Below are positions 37,296 to 45,710 of a stretch of 64,000 bases of DNA, one piece after another. Source of the stretch: Cellvibrionales bacterium (GTDB lineage Bacteria; Pseudomonadota; Gammaproteobacteria; Pseudomonadales; UBA7239). The stretch spans positions 992,001 through 1,056,000 of the forward strand of contig JADJPU010000001.1 in NCBI GenBank assembly GCA_016713115.1. Reading direction: 5' to 3'. The translations under genes and the position numbers were made by a program. A model generated the notes under the pieces. That model was given only the letters and a program-made list of their open reading frames with translations, did no database searches and had not been told where the DNA came from. Every line of letters begins with the position of its first letter. Positions within the stretch are counted from its first letter, which is position 1.

Positions 37296-38105
37296 ATGGG
37301 TAATTCTGTATTGGTATTTGTAAGTCATTCATCCGATGACAAGGAAGGCTATATAGAGCCTATTGTTCAAGATTTAGAAGATTGCTTCATTAATATATGG
37401 ATTGATAAAAGAAATATATTACCTGGAGACAATCTTCGTAAATCAATATTTAGGGATGGTCTTGATAAAGCAGATATTGCACTTATATTTTTTACTGAGC
37501 AATCTCTTAGCTCTTCATGGGTAGACAGAGAAATAAAGCACGTTTTAAGAGAGGAGGCTAAAAAAGGAAACAGCTTCGATCTAAAGAAAATTATTTCAAT
37601 TTTTGATTCAAAAGCAACTTATACGGCAATAAGTGAAAGGTACCCTGAGCTTACCGATGACTTAATGCATCTAATGCCAAAGGAATATACAAAAAAAGAT
37701 TTAGGCCAGCTCATATCAGCTATATGGTCTAAATATCTTGATTTACAGGGCGGAGATGTTGCCACTCAAAGGCAATTATTAGCGAAAGATAAAGAGATAT
37801 TTCAGAAAGAGAAAGAAGTACAAGAGTTGAAAGAGAAAATTCAATCCTTGAAATCTAAGAGCAGCAACAGCTCACAGGATCAGGAGTTTGAAGCATATCT
37901 AAACTCTGGAAAAGTTGATGACCTGCTAGCACAAAAAGAAAACATTCTGAATAAAATGTACATTAATAAAGAAGAAGTTAAAAATGTGTCAGAAGCCATG
38001 GCTTTTGGCCTTCTGGACTACCAGAACGCATCTATGGTTAAGCTGTCTCTGAAGGGAAAAGAATTTATGAAATGGCATATATTGCGTGTCAGTAATCCGT
38101 CCTAA
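37296..38105 (+). CDS. TIR-domain protein (integron cassette)
   Basis: 269 residues. Seen: an N-terminal TIR fold (SVLVFVSHSSDD; IDKRNILPGDNL; ADIALIFFTEQS; SSSWVDREI with the catalytic Glu of NAD-cleaving TIRs at residue 79), residues ~1-155, then a Lys/Glu-rich coiled coil (~165-190) and a helical C-terminal part. Bacterial TIR proteins often deplete NAD on phage infection; here no partner gene shares the cassette, so the effector may be self-contained or act on host or other targets. AT-rich compared with the chromosome. RBS CGGAG precedes the ATG at 37296. Confidence 0.85.
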   Translation: MGNSVLVFVSHSSDDKEGYIEPIVQDLEDCFINIWIDKRNILPGDNLRKSIFRDGLDKADIALIFFTEQSLSSSWVDREIKHVLREEAKKGNSFDLKKIISIFDSKATYTAISERYPELTDDLMHLMPKEYTKKDLGQLISAIWSKYLDLQGGDVATQRQLLAKDKEIFQKEKEVQELKEKIQSLKSKSSNSSQDQEFEAYLNSGKVDDLLAQKENILNKMYINKEEVKNVSEAMAFGLLDYQNASMVKLSLKGKEFMKWHILRVSNPS

Positions 38106-38215
38106 CAAGTCGCTCAAGGTCGTTCCTCGCTTTGCTCGTCACTGGACAGCTTCAGTCAGCGCATGCTTCGCATTTTATGCGCTGCCTTCCGCTGCCCCTT
38201 AGCTCAACGTTAGGT
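38101..38215 (+). other. attC site 2 (rightward), 115 bp
   Basis: Cores TCCTAAC / GTTAGGT. Its left core overlaps the stop of the TIR gene, to which it belongs. Confidence 0.92.
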
Positions 38216-38228
38216 ACCAAATAAAACC

Positions 38229-38657
38229 ATGCGCCTCTGGTCAATACATCCCAAATATCTAGACGCGCAAGGAATCGTTGCACTTTGGCGTGAAACGCTT
38301 TTGGCGCAAGCTGTGCTCAGAAATGAAACAAAGGGCTATCGAAATCATCCACAATTAGAAAGATTCAAGAGCTGCAATGCGCCGTTGTCGGCAATTTCCA
38401 TTTATTTGAAGCATATGCATGAAGAATCAGAAAATAGAGGGTACAGCTTCAATAAATCAAAAATTGGTGCCGCAAGAAAACCAATATCAATAAGTGTCAC
38501 CAACGGTCAAATGAATTACGAATGGCAACATCTAATGGCAAAGCTGAAGCAGCGCAGCCCAGCGGTGTATGAAAAGTGGTACAAGTGTAAAACAATAGAG
38601 CCGCATCCGCTGTTTACAGTTTATGCGGGTGAAATTGAGGAATGGGAGAAGCAATAA
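38229..38657 (+). CDS. Pyrimidine-dimer DNA glycosylase-like protein, cassette copy 1
   Basis: 142 residues of the T4 endonuclease V (DenV, Pyr_excise) family: MRLWSIHPKYLDAQG, LWRETLLAQAV, TKGYRNHPQLERFK. These enzymes cut the glycosyl bond at UV-induced pyrimidine dimers and nick the abasic site. The conserved N-terminal MRLW/LHPKYLD region fits, though the catalytic N-terminal residue is Thr in T4 and Arg after Met here. Two more near-identical copies lie at 40993 and 52217. Alternative: an uncharacterised DenV paralogue without repair activity. Confidence 0.82.
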   Translation: MRLWSIHPKYLDAQGIVALWRETLLAQAVLRNETKGYRNHPQLERFKSCNAPLSAISIYLKHMHEESENRGYSFNKSKIGAARKPISISVTNGQMNYEWQHLMAKLKQRSPAVYEKWYKCKTIEPHPLFTVYAGEIEEWEKQ

Positions 38658-38662
38658 GTGGT

Positions 38663-38770
38663 ACCTAACAAGTCGCTCAAGGCGTTCGCTGCGCTCACTG
38701 GGACAGTCCAAACCGGCGCTGCTTCGCATTATCGCGCCGGTCTGGCCTGCCCCTTAGCTCTGCGTTAGGC
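38663..38770 (+). other. attC site 3 (rightward), 108 bp
   Basis: Cores ACCTAAC / GTTAGGC. Same sequence as attC 7 and as attC 19 reversed, which follow the other two glycosylase copies; whole cassettes were duplicated. Confidence 0.93.
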
Positions 38771-38775
38771 ATATT

Positions 38776-39156
38776 ATGAAAGTGCGCCAGAATATCTACT
38801 ACATATTTGTACTCTGTATTGTTGGCTGTGGTAGCGATATATCTCTTGACCTTATCAATTCCTCAAATGAAGAGATTATTGTAAGTTCGTTGAAATTAGA
38901 CGGCGTTGACTTAAATGCTAAAAAAGTTACCGTACCAATAAGCAAAAAAACCGAAAGAAGAAATATTATTTATGGTGCTGTGCCAAAATTTGAAGTTCAT
39001 GGAGGAGAAAAGCTAACACTATCGCTAGTGAAAAATAATTCAGAAGAGAATGCGTCCTGTGATCTTGGAGAAAAACCAGATAACTCGTGGTCAGTTTTGT
39101 ATGTCAACTATAATGGAACTGGTGACCTTGTGTGTACATATGACTGGGGGCAGTAA
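38776..39156 (+). CDS. Putative lipoprotein (cassette)
   Basis: 126 residues with a lipoprotein signal (YYIFVLCIVGCGSD, lipobox IVGC). Mature part is polar and beta-rich by appearance, with two further Cys (ASCDLG, LVCTYD). No family recognised. One gene in its cassette; the stop lies just before attC 4. Confidence 0.7.
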   Translation: MKVRQNIYYIFVLCIVGCGSDISLDLINSSNEEIIVSSLKLDGVDLNAKKVTVPISKKTERRNIIYGAVPKFEVHGGEKLTLSLVKNNSEENASCDLGEKPDNSWSVLYVNYNGTGDLVCTYDWGQ

Positions 39157-39159
39157 TAT

Positions 39160-39267
39160 GCCTAACAAGTCGCTCAAGGCGTTCGCTGCGCTCACTGGGA
39201 CAGTCCAAACCGGCGCTGCTTCGCATTATCGCGCCGGTTCGGCCTGCCCCTTAGCTCGGCGTTAGGC
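39160..39267 (+). other. attC site 4 (rightward), 108 bp
   Basis: Cores GCCTAAC / GTTAGGC; close in sequence to attC 3. Confidence 0.93.
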
Positions 39268-39274
39268 GCGTGAT

Positions 39275-39973
39275 ATGAGCAAGAATTACAAAAGTTTTTC
39301 TTCAGTAGCCAAATCTCGATTTAAGGGAATGGCAAATGAATTGGGGTACGAACAGGTATCCGGCATTGTCTATCAAAAGGAAAACGATGGGTGGTTTGAG
39401 GGATTTAGTTTGCAAGCTTCCCAATGGGGGAATGATTTTTTCTATATTAATTATGGTGTTTGCATACCAAATCTGTGGGAGCCATTTAGTGCTGAAATTA
39501 ATCGCGAGAATATTGGTGGTTACTTGCTATCACATCGATTACACAATGATCATAACCAAGGATTTGATAACGGTACAAAAGAGCAAGTTGAAAAAAGCGC
39601 ATCGATTGCTCTAGAAAAGTATAAAGAACAAGCCGTCCCATGGTTTCGTGATATTAAGGGTTTGAATGATATCGCTGAAAGATATTTCGATTCGAAAAAT
39701 TTAGATAAAAACAATATAGGTAAGCATGAGTATTTTTCTAAATTGGGTGCTGCAAATTATGGTTTGCTTCTTTTTAAAGCTGGCCAATTAAATGAAGCAA
39801 AAATATGGTTAAATGAAGCCGATCGACTGTATTCGTTACCCCTATATAGCACGCCAGATGGTCGGTGGATTCATGAAAAAGAGAAATATGCGCGCTTGAT
39901 GAACCCAGAGAGCTACCAAGTATCGCAACACAACACGATTAAAAAAGTAATTCAGAAAATAGAATGCGCCTAA
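39275..39973 (+). CDS. DUF4304-like protein (cassette)
   Basis: 232 residues. The N-terminal ~130 residues look like DUF4304 (ANELGYEQVSGIVYQKENDGWFEGF, then SQWGNDFFYINYGVCIP), a domain of unknown function frequent in cassettes and polymorphic-toxin immunity loci. The rest is helical with a TPR-like LGAANYGLLLFKAGQLNEA. Cytoplasmic by appearance. The stop overlaps attC 5. Confidence 0.65.
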   Translation: MSKNYKSFSSVAKSRFKGMANELGYEQVSGIVYQKENDGWFEGFSLQASQWGNDFFYINYGVCIPNLWEPFSAEINRENIGGYLLSHRLHNDHNQGFDNGTKEQVEKSASIALEKYKEQAVPWFRDIKGLNDIAERYFDSKNLDKNNIGKHEYFSKLGAANYGLLLFKAGQLNEAKIWLNEADRLYSLPLYSTPDGRWIHEKEKYARLMNPESYQVSQHNTIKKVIQKIECA

Positions 39974-40069
39974 CAAGTCGCTCAAGGTCGCTTCGCTGGA
40001 CAGCCCCAACCGGCGCATGCTTCGCATTGTATGCGCCGCTTGTGTCTGCCCCTTAGCTCTGCGTTAGGT
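39968..40069 (+). other. attC site 5 (rightward), 102 bp
   Basis: Cores GCCTAAC / GTTAGGT, with the hairpin CGGCGCATGCTTCGC-TATGCGCCG typical of this array. Confidence 0.93.
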
Positions 40070-40076
40070 TTCTCAA

Positions 40077-40883
40077 ATGGCAACTATGAACACATCATTA
40101 AAAATAAAAGATTTTTTACATGAGCGCCCCAAACCATCAGGTTTGGATGTTGTTTGCAAATTGCAGAATTTTGCAATAATCACATATGCAGTTAGTCCAG
40201 AACGATTCAATGGGCTAATTCCTCCCAGATTCAAATTAGATACAGTTGTTATTAACGGAGAAGAAAAGGCATTAATTTCTGTTGTGCCATTTATAGATGT
40301 AGATTTTACGTCTGCAGTTGTTCCGTTTCCAAAATTCAGAATGGGGCAAACTAATTATCGGGTATATATCATTGATACAAAGACCCAAGAGAGGTGTGTC
40401 TGGTTTTTGGGAACTACCCTGGATTCATGGACAGTAATGGTTCCTAGGTTTTTTTGGAAATTGCCATGGCATTCAGGAAAGGTCACATTTGACTGTGAAT
40501 ATAATGAGGAAAAACAGCAGTTCACGCGTTACAAAATGCAAACAGAAGCGGAATGGGCGCCTGCTAGTGTTGAGCTAGTTCAAGTGCTTGACATGCCGTT
40601 AAATCTTTCAGGGTTCCCGGATAACGAAACAGGTTTGGTCTATCTGACACATCCGCTGGCAGGCTTTTATTATCGCCGTGACCAAAAGCTTGGCACTTAT
40701 CGTGTTTGGCACAAGCAACTTCTAGTGCGGCCAGCTCAACTGTTATCAGCTAATTTTGGGTTATTGAGCCGTATGAATCTTGTTGCGCCAGAGGAGCAAC
40801 AAGCTCCCCACAGCGTATTGGTTCAGCCTGTTAATGAGTTCACAATCTATTTACCACCATCGGTCATTAACAGTGAAACCTAA
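40077..40883 (+). CDS. DUF2071-like protein (cassette)
   Basis: 268 residues resembling DUF2071 (YqjF) proteins, distant relatives of acetoacetate decarboxylase: ITYAVSPERFNGLIPPRFKLD, FRMGQTNYRVYI, FLGTTLDS, THPLAGFYYRRD. Function unknown. Soluble. Begins 8 bases after the attC 5 core and ends at attC 6. Confidence 0.68.
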   Translation: MATMNTSLKIKDFLHERPKPSGLDVVCKLQNFAIITYAVSPERFNGLIPPRFKLDTVVINGEEKALISVVPFIDVDFTSAVVPFPKFRMGQTNYRVYIIDTKTQERCVWFLGTTLDSWTVMVPRFFWKLPWHSGKVTFDCEYNEEKQQFTRYKMQTEAEWAPASVELVQVLDMPLNLSGFPDNETGLVYLTHPLAGFYYRRDQKLGTYRVWHKQLLVRPAQLLSANFGLLSRMNLVAPEEQQAPHSVLVQPVNEFTIYLPPSVINSET

Positions 40884-40979
40884 CAAGTCGCTCAAGGCCG
40901 CTTCGCTGGACAGCCCCAACCGGCGCATGCTTCGCATTATATGCGCCGCTTGTGTCTGCCCCTTAGCTCTGCGTTAGGT
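40878..40979 (+). other. attC site 6 (rightward), 102 bp
   Basis: Cores ACCTAAC / GTTAGGT; almost identical to attC 5. Confidence 0.93.
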
Positions 40980-40992
40980 ACCAAATAAAACC

Positions 40993-41421
40993 ATGCGCCT
41001 CTGGTCAATACATCCCAAATATCTAGACGCGCAAGGAATCGTTGCACTTTGGCGTGAAACGCTTTTGGCGCAAGCTGTGCTCAGAAATGAAACAAAGGGC
41101 TATCGAAATCATCCACAATTAGAAAGATTCAAGAGCTGCAATGCGCCGTTGTCGGCAATTTCCATTTATTTGAAGCATATGCATGAAGAATCAGAAAATA
41201 GAGGGTACAGCTTCAATAAATCAAAAATTGGTGCCGCAAGAAAACCAATATCAATAAGTGTCACCAACGGTCAAATGAATTACGAATGGCAACATCTAAT
41301 GGCAAAGCTGAAGCAGCGCAGCCCAGCGGTGTATGAAAAGTGGTACAAATGTAAAACAATAGAGCCGCATCCGCTGTTTAAAGTTTATGCGGGTGAAATT
41401 GAGGAATGGGAGAAGCAATAA
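40993..41421 (+). CDS. Pyrimidine-dimer DNA glycosylase-like protein, cassette copy 2
   Basis: 142 residues, differing from the 38229 copy by one residue near the C-terminus (LFKVYAG for LFTVYAG). The leader after the attC core and the following attC 7 are also the same, so the whole cassette was duplicated, by re-integration or by recombination between arrays. Confidence 0.82.
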   Translation: MRLWSIHPKYLDAQGIVALWRETLLAQAVLRNETKGYRNHPQLERFKSCNAPLSAISIYLKHMHEESENRGYSFNKSKIGAARKPISISVTNGQMNYEWQHLMAKLKQRSPAVYEKWYKCKTIEPHPLFKVYAGEIEEWEKQ

Positions 41422-41426
41422 GTGGT

Positions 41427-41534
41427 ACCTAACAAGTCGCTCAAGGCGTTCGCTGCGCTCACTGGGACAGTCCAAACCGGCGCTGCTTCGCATTATCGCG
41501 CCGGTCTGGCCTGCCCCTTAGCTCTGCGTTAGGC
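41427..41534 (+). other. attC site 7 (rightward), 108 bp
   Basis: Cores ACCTAAC / GTTAGGC; same sequence as attC 3. Confidence 0.93.
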
Positions 41535-41792
41535 GTCAAAGAATTTGTCTTTTGTTTTAAGTGAAAAACTTTGTAGGAATTGCGGCAGTAATTTCGCCGC
41601 GCAAGTTCTGCAAAGTAGCAGCAATAGAAAAAGTATCAAAAACGCAGTGTTGGAAAGTCTGCTTCTGCCCTGCTCGAAAATGCTTCGTCATAAGTTGCGC
41701 GGCTTCATCGCTGCGTTTAAAATTGCAGCAACATAAACATTACAAACAGTAGCTCGCGGGAAAAGAGCAGTGAAACCAGCAGCAAACCACCA
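41535..41792 (+). repeat. ORF-poor repeat cassette, copy A
   Basis: 258 bases without a convincing gene. Two overlapping frames of 63 codons are open (41545-41736, TTG start; 41561-41752). Related cassettes: B 42291, C 51369, D 55406, E 55746; A and E are nearly identical. Compared with D, A carries single-base length differences that break D's frame, so it is either eroded coding sequence or an RNA-level element. Confidence 0.75.
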
Positions 41793-41872
41793 GCCTAACA
41801 AGTCGCTCAAAGGCGTTCGCGTTGCTCACTGGACTCGCCGTAAACGGCTCGCCCTTTAGCTCGGCGTTAGGG
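41793..41872 (+). other. attC site 8 (rightward), 80 bp, short class
   Basis: Cores GCCTAAC / GTTAGGG around AAGTCGCTCAAAGGCG and a short GC hairpin. The short class accompanies all five ORF-poor repeat cassettes. Confidence 0.9.
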
Positions 41873-41879
41873 GCTTGTA

Positions 41880-42218
41880 GTGAAACGCTCTGATAAAATC
41901 GTGCTTATAGGCCTATTGGCTTGCGTTTCTTTGTTTATTTACTCATGCGCAAGAGACATTAAAACGCATTCATCAAAATTTATATTGAACACCCCAAAAG
42001 ATAGGGTTCTGCCAACAGAAGCAAAAAATAGAGATGGCACTCCGTATACAGGGTATATGTACGGAACAATGTTTAACGAAATATCGTTTGACAAGTTAGA
42101 GTGGGAAGGGAATTTTAAAGACGGAAAACCAGTAGGTGAGTTCATAATCTACGAGGAAATTGGCGATGGAAAAAATGTTGTCATATTTGAGAGTGGTGAA
42201 TGGAAGTCACGCCCCTAA
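41880..42218 (+). CDS. Putative lipoprotein with MORN-like segment (cassette)
   Basis: 112 residues, GTG start 7 bases after the attC core. Seen: lipoprotein signal (LLACVSLFIYSCARD, lipobox IYSC) and one MORN-like stretch (LEWEGNFKDGKPVGEFIIY). No firm family. Confidence 0.65.
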   Translation: MKRSDKIVLIGLLACVSLFIYSCARDIKTHSSKFILNTPKDRVLPTEAKNRDGTPYTGYMYGTMFNEISFDKLEWEGNFKDGKPVGEFIIYEEIGDGKNVVIFESGEWKSRP

Positions 42219-42290
42219 CAAGTCGCTCAAGCACGCTCGTTGCACTCGCTGGACGCGGCTATCGCCGCGCCGCTTAGCTCTGCGTTAGGC
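42213..42290 (+). other. attC site 9 (rightward), 78 bp, short class
   Basis: Cores CCCTAAC / GTTAGGC with a CGCGGC-GCCGCG hairpin. Confidence 0.9.
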
Positions 42291-42549
42291 GTCAAAGAAT
42301 TTGTCTTTTGTTTTAAGTGAAAAACTTTGTAGGAATTGCGGCAGTAATTTCGCCGCGCAAGTTCTGCAAAGTGGTAGCTTCAAAAAATAGTTTGCAAAAC
42401 GCAGCGTCGGAAAGCCTGCTTCTGCCCTGCGCGAAAATGCTCTGTCAGAAGTTGCGCGGCTTCATCGCTGCGTTTAGGCTTGCAGTAACACAAACATTAC
42501 AAACAGCAGCTTTCGGGAAGAAGCCAGTGAATTCAGCAGCAAACCACCT
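42291..42549 (+). repeat. ORF-poor repeat cassette, copy B
   Basis: 259 bases, same family as copy A with scattered changes and one-base length differences in the middle, so that the open frame (from 42317, running on into attC 10) joins parts that are in different frames in copy A. No RBS seen. Coding status unclear. Confidence 0.72.
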
Positions 42550-42627
42550 GCCTAACAAGTCGCTCAAAGGCGCTCGCGTTGCTCGCTGGACTCGCCGCGC
42601 GGCTCGCCCTTTAGCTCGGCGTTAGAC
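42550..42627 (+). other. attC site 10 (rightward), 78 bp, short class
   Basis: Cores GCCTAAC / GTTAGAC; close to attC 8. Confidence 0.9.
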
Positions 42628-42672
42628 CTCGCGAAAGCCAAGCCCCATAAACCGAACGTTATTCCAGTTAAT

Positions 42673-43431
42673 TTGCGCGCGGCGCTGACAGTCGCAGCGG
42701 CATGCTTATTCGTTTACATGTGTGTTGGCGTGGCGACGGGTTACACCTACCTGCCTGGCAAACGTGGTGGCATTTTGCTTTCGGGTTTGCCCACTCTACT
42801 TATAGTTATTGCAGCCTCAGGGCTATTTTTGGCTTCGTTACTTACGATTATTGACCACTACGACAAGCGTCCCAATGAAGCATCATATTCGCGCCTGAGA
42901 AAATATTGTTTGAAGAGCTCTCTACATTTATTCATTGCGGCACCATTTGTTGAGCTAGCTCAGCGTCTACTTCTTCTCTGGGGCATCGATATTTTTCCGC
43001 ATATTCACGGACTAGCTGAAAATTACACGTTCTATAACCCTAGGCTCAACGCCCTTGTTCAATACGTTGAGCCGATTACAAGTAACGGCGTACTTATCGT
43101 GCTATTAGCGGTTGTAACCGGAGGCCTAAGCATATTGATAGACAAACACTCCTCCGACCTGAAGCGCTTAGTCGGGGGGCTAGCCTGTGTCTCAATGCTT
43201 AGCTTATCAGTGCTTTTTCTTGCCAGTTCCACGCACGACTTTCTATCCGGAAATGTAAAAATCGGAAGCAAACACCATAAATTTATAGTTCGTGCCCATC
43301 AGGAACCAGCGAAATTTAATGCTGTCTTGCTTACTAACTTCGCTTTGGGGGGCTTCATGCTTACTTTCAGCACGTTCGGTTTAATTGGCACCATGACTGA
43401 CCGCCTTAAATCACCTAGACGCTCCATATGA
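42673..43431 (+). CDS. Multi-pass membrane protein (cassette)
   Basis: About 252 residues with five or six hydrophobic segments (e.g. LTVAAACLFVYMCVGVA, GLPTLLIVIAASGLF, VLIVLLAVVTGGLSIL, LACVSMLSLSVLFLA, LLTNFALGGFMLTF). The start is uncertain: the frame is open back into attC 10 without ATG or GTG; TTG at 42673 is the first usual start and has no clear RBS. The block IDHYDKRPNEASY matches the fragment at 37005, so two cassette members of one unknown family exist here. Confidence 0.65.
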   Translation: MRAALTVAAACLFVYMCVGVATGYTYLPGKRGGILLSGLPTLLIVIAASGLFLASLLTIIDHYDKRPNEASYSRLRKYCLKSSLHLFIAAPFVELAQRLLLLWGIDIFPHIHGLAENYTFYNPRLNALVQYVEPITSNGVLIVLLAVVTGGLSILIDKHSSDLKRLVGGLACVSMLSLSVLFLASSTHDFLSGNVKIGSKHHKFIVRAHQEPAKFNAVLLTNFALGGFMLTFSTFGLIGTMTDRLKSPRRSI

Positions 43432-43432
43432 G

Positions 43433-43549
43433 GTCTAACAAGTCGCTCAAGGTCGCTCCTCGCTGCGCTTCGTCACTGGACAGCCCCAATCGGCGCATGC
43501 TTCGCATTATGTGCGCCGTTTGTGTCTGCCCCTTAGCTCTGCGTTAGGT
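43433..43549 (+). other. attC site 11 (rightward), 117 bp
   Basis: Cores GTCTAAC / GTTAGGT. Last rightward attC; all later ones point left. Confidence 0.92.
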
Positions 43550-43563
43550 AGCGAGGCCAGCCT

Positions 43564-43841
43564 TTGAAGCGCATACCAATAATTCTTATCGTTACAGCGC
43601 TGTTAGTAGGCTGCTCAAATAAGCTATCTATCAATCTCTTGCCATCAGAAACGCTTAATCTGTCTACTCCTATGCATGGTGCAGAAAAATCAACTTGCTT
43701 AATTGCCCCTGGCACTTTGCAGCACAAGGAATTAGAAAACTGGTTGTCAGAGAATAGGGGCGGCTGGCAGTCAACTCCTGCATCATATGTTCCTGGCACA
43801 GTCGTATCAGGGTCAAATTTTTCGCTAAATTTTGTAGGTTC
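43564..43841 (+). pseudogene. Lipoprotein cassette gene truncated by IS copy 2
   Basis: About 92 residues from a TTG start, with lipoprotein signal IILIVTALLVGCSNK (lipobox LVGC), then a polar domain. The frame runs into the IS3-family tip at 43842 and ends in IS sequence; the true 3' end and its attC are missing. Opposite in direction to the truncated gene on the other side of the IS. Confidence 0.7.
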
Positions 43842-43967
43842 GGTAATCCCCCCATTTTTCACCGTTCTCAAAAGTAGAACGTTTGGCCATCTGGTTTGAT
43901 GTGGTCGTTGTGCTGTGCGCCCTGTGGGCAATCACCGCGTGCGGTGTTGTCCACAAGTGCACAGCCA

Positions 43968-44276
43968 TCACGCCGCTCGCGCCAGTTTTTGCATCGGGGT
44001 GATGCCGCCGATGCCCATGTTCGGCCGTTCATGGTTGTAAGTCCAGAGCCAGCGCGTGGCAACATCTCGCACTTCATCTAACGAATCAAACAGGTATTGC
44101 CCCAGCCACTCATAGCGCACCGTGCGGTTGTAACGCTCAATATACGCATTTTGCTGCGGGTTACCCGGCTCAATAAATTCAATGCAAATACCGCGCTGTT
44201 CTGCCCAGTGCTTCAGTGTATGGCTGATGTACTCCGGCCCATTGTCGCAGCGAATTTTTGCGGTGCACCTCGCCAC
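43968..44276 (-). CDS. IS3-family transposase C-terminal frame, copy 2
   Basis: DDE C-terminal part (KIRCDNGPEYISH, QQNAYIERYN), in the -1 frame relative to the OrfB frame upstream, as in the other copies. Confidence 0.72.
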   Translation of the reverse strand: MARCTAKIRCDNGPEYISHTLKHWAEQRGICIEFIEPGNPQQNAYIERYNRTVRYEWLGQYLFDSLDEVRDVATRWLWTYNHERPNMGIGGITPMQKLARAA

Positions 44277-44767
44277 TCGATGATCTGATTCAGTGTGCGT
44301 ATCACGCGCAAAGACGGCAGTGAAAAATCAATTTCCATGCCCAAGGCTTCACGATTGAAATCATCAATCACATTGAACAAACGGTAGGCGCGCCCATTGC
44401 TCAAACTGTCGTGCATAAAATCCATCGACCACGATGTGTTGATCGTTGTTGGCACCGACAATGGCAGCGGTTTCTCACGAACAATGCGCTTTTTCGGCTT
44501 GATGCGGAGGTTTAATTCCAACTCGCGATAAATGCGATACACGCGCTTGTGGTTCCAAGCAAAACCTTTGACGTTGCGCAAAAACAGATAACACAAACCA
44601 AAGCCCCAGTTCTTTTGGTTGTTCGTCAAGCGGATCAACCAGTCAGCAATCTCAGCATTTTCATCAGACAGCTTGGCTTCATACCGATAACAACTTTCGC
44701 TAATAGCAAACGCCTGACACGCCACGCGAATGCTGACACGGTTTTCCGTCACCGCACGCTGGGCCAT
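44213..44767 (-). CDS. IS3-family transposase OrfB part, copy 2
   Basis: 184 residues from MAQRAVTENRVSIRVACQAF to the A-run before the second catalytic Asp. In this copy OrfA and OrfB are in different frames, the classic IS3 layout. Confidence 0.75.
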   Translation of the reverse strand: MAQRAVTENRVSIRVACQAFAISESCYRYEAKLSDENAEIADWLIRLTNNQKNWGFGLCYLFLRNVKGFAWNHKRVYRIYRELELNLRIKPKKRIVREKPLPLSVPTTINTSWSMDFMHDSLSNGRAYRLFNVIDDFNREALGMEIDFSLPSLRVIRTLNQIIEWRGAPQKFAATMGRSTSAIH

Positions 44768-45054
44768 CTCTTTTGCGCTGAGATGGCCTCACCACTTTTT
44801 GTGAGCGCCTCCTGCACAATCTCTGCCTTCAGCTTCTCCTCGGCGTACATCTTCTTCAAGCGGCGGTTTTCGTCTTCCAGCTCCTTCAGACGCGCCATCA
44901 GCGACACATCCATGCCGCCAAAGCGTGCTCGCCATTTATAAAACGTCGCGCTGCTGATGTTGTGCTCGCGACACAGCGCCGGAACAGGTGTGCCGCCCTC
45001 GGCCTGCTTCAAAATCGCCATGATCTGGCTGTCGGTAAACTTCGATGTGCGCAT
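44749..45054 (-). CDS. IS3-family transposase OrfA, copy 2
   Basis: 101 residues: HTH plus leucine-zipper OrfA ending in a short out-of-frame tail. The ACAAAAAGT stretch (five A) at the overlap fits the -1 slippage site of IS3 elements; copies 1 and 3 have four A and a fused frame. Confidence 0.78.
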   Translation of the reverse strand: MRTSKFTDSQIMAILKQAEGGTPVPALCREHNISSATFYKWRARFGGMDVSLMARLKELEDENRRLKKMYAEEKLKAEIVQEALTKSGEAISAQKRWPSVR

Positions 45055-45125
45055 GTAGAACCTCCTCGGGTCATGTTACGAGAATTTTCTACTTTTGAAG
45101 CCGGTGGTTTTTAGGGGGGATTACC

Positions 45126-45171
45126 CGCAACCTACAAGAGCTAAAACAATGAGAACTGCTAATTTTTTCAT
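45126..45171 (-). pseudogene. 5' stub of a lipoprotein cassette gene cut by IS copy 2
   Basis: Reading leftward from the ATG at 45171 (AGAGGA just upstream): MKKLAVLIVLALVGCG, a lipoprotein signal with lipobox LVGC, then the IS tip, which gives a stop. Only the signal peptide remains. Confidence 0.7.
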
Positions 45172-45227
45172 ATATTCCTCTGATAATTTAAGTTTGATAA
45201 TGTTTGTTATTGGCTCATATGTTAGCC

Positions 45228-45341
45228 GCATAACGCAGAGCTAAGCTGCAGAGTGGAGCGCAAAGCGCGCAACGTACCGAACCGGCGCAACACTGCGAAG
45301 CAGCGCCGGTTTGGGCTGTCCGCTTGAGCGACTTGTTAGGT
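45228..45341 (-). other. attC site 12 (leftward), 114 bp
   Basis: Cores (plus strand) GCATAAC / GTTAGGT. First leftward attC; overlaps the stop of the cassette gene broken by IS copy 3. Confidence 0.9.
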
Positions 45342-45710
45342 GCATGTGGCATTTTTTACCCAGATGGCTATTGATACTGTAACAATGTTAGCAACCGTTG
45401 CATGCTTGGGATACGCAACAGCACCAAGAAATACACCGGCTAATGGGTACGTTACTAAGAACAATATAGATTTCAGGTTCTTTTTGGCAATTTCGGAATG
45501 AATTTCACTAATGGATTTTTTGGCGGTATTAATTACTTCACTGCCAACCCAAATACCGCCACTTACTGCACCTACAAGCTGGTGAAATGCTAGAAATTGT
45601 ACTAGCAAGCAAACCGCAATTATTGGACTTATGGCGATAGGTAATCCCCCCTAAAAACCACCGGCTTCAAAAGTAGAAAATTCTCGTAACATGACCCGAG
45701 GAGGTTCTAC

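Larger units (their letters stand above)
43842..45125 (-). mobile_element. IS3-family insertion sequence, copy 2 (inverted)
   Basis: 1284 bases, same element as copies 1 and 3 but in the opposite direction. Flanks (GTTC and CGCA) show no target duplication. Array polarity changes exactly here, and both flanking lipoprotein genes are cut, so this copy marks a rearrangement joint. Confidence 0.93.

Noticed and set aside
43564..43899. Full 111-residue lipoprotein at 43564
   Set aside because: The last ~19 codons are IS3-family terminal sequence, so the frame is a truncation product.
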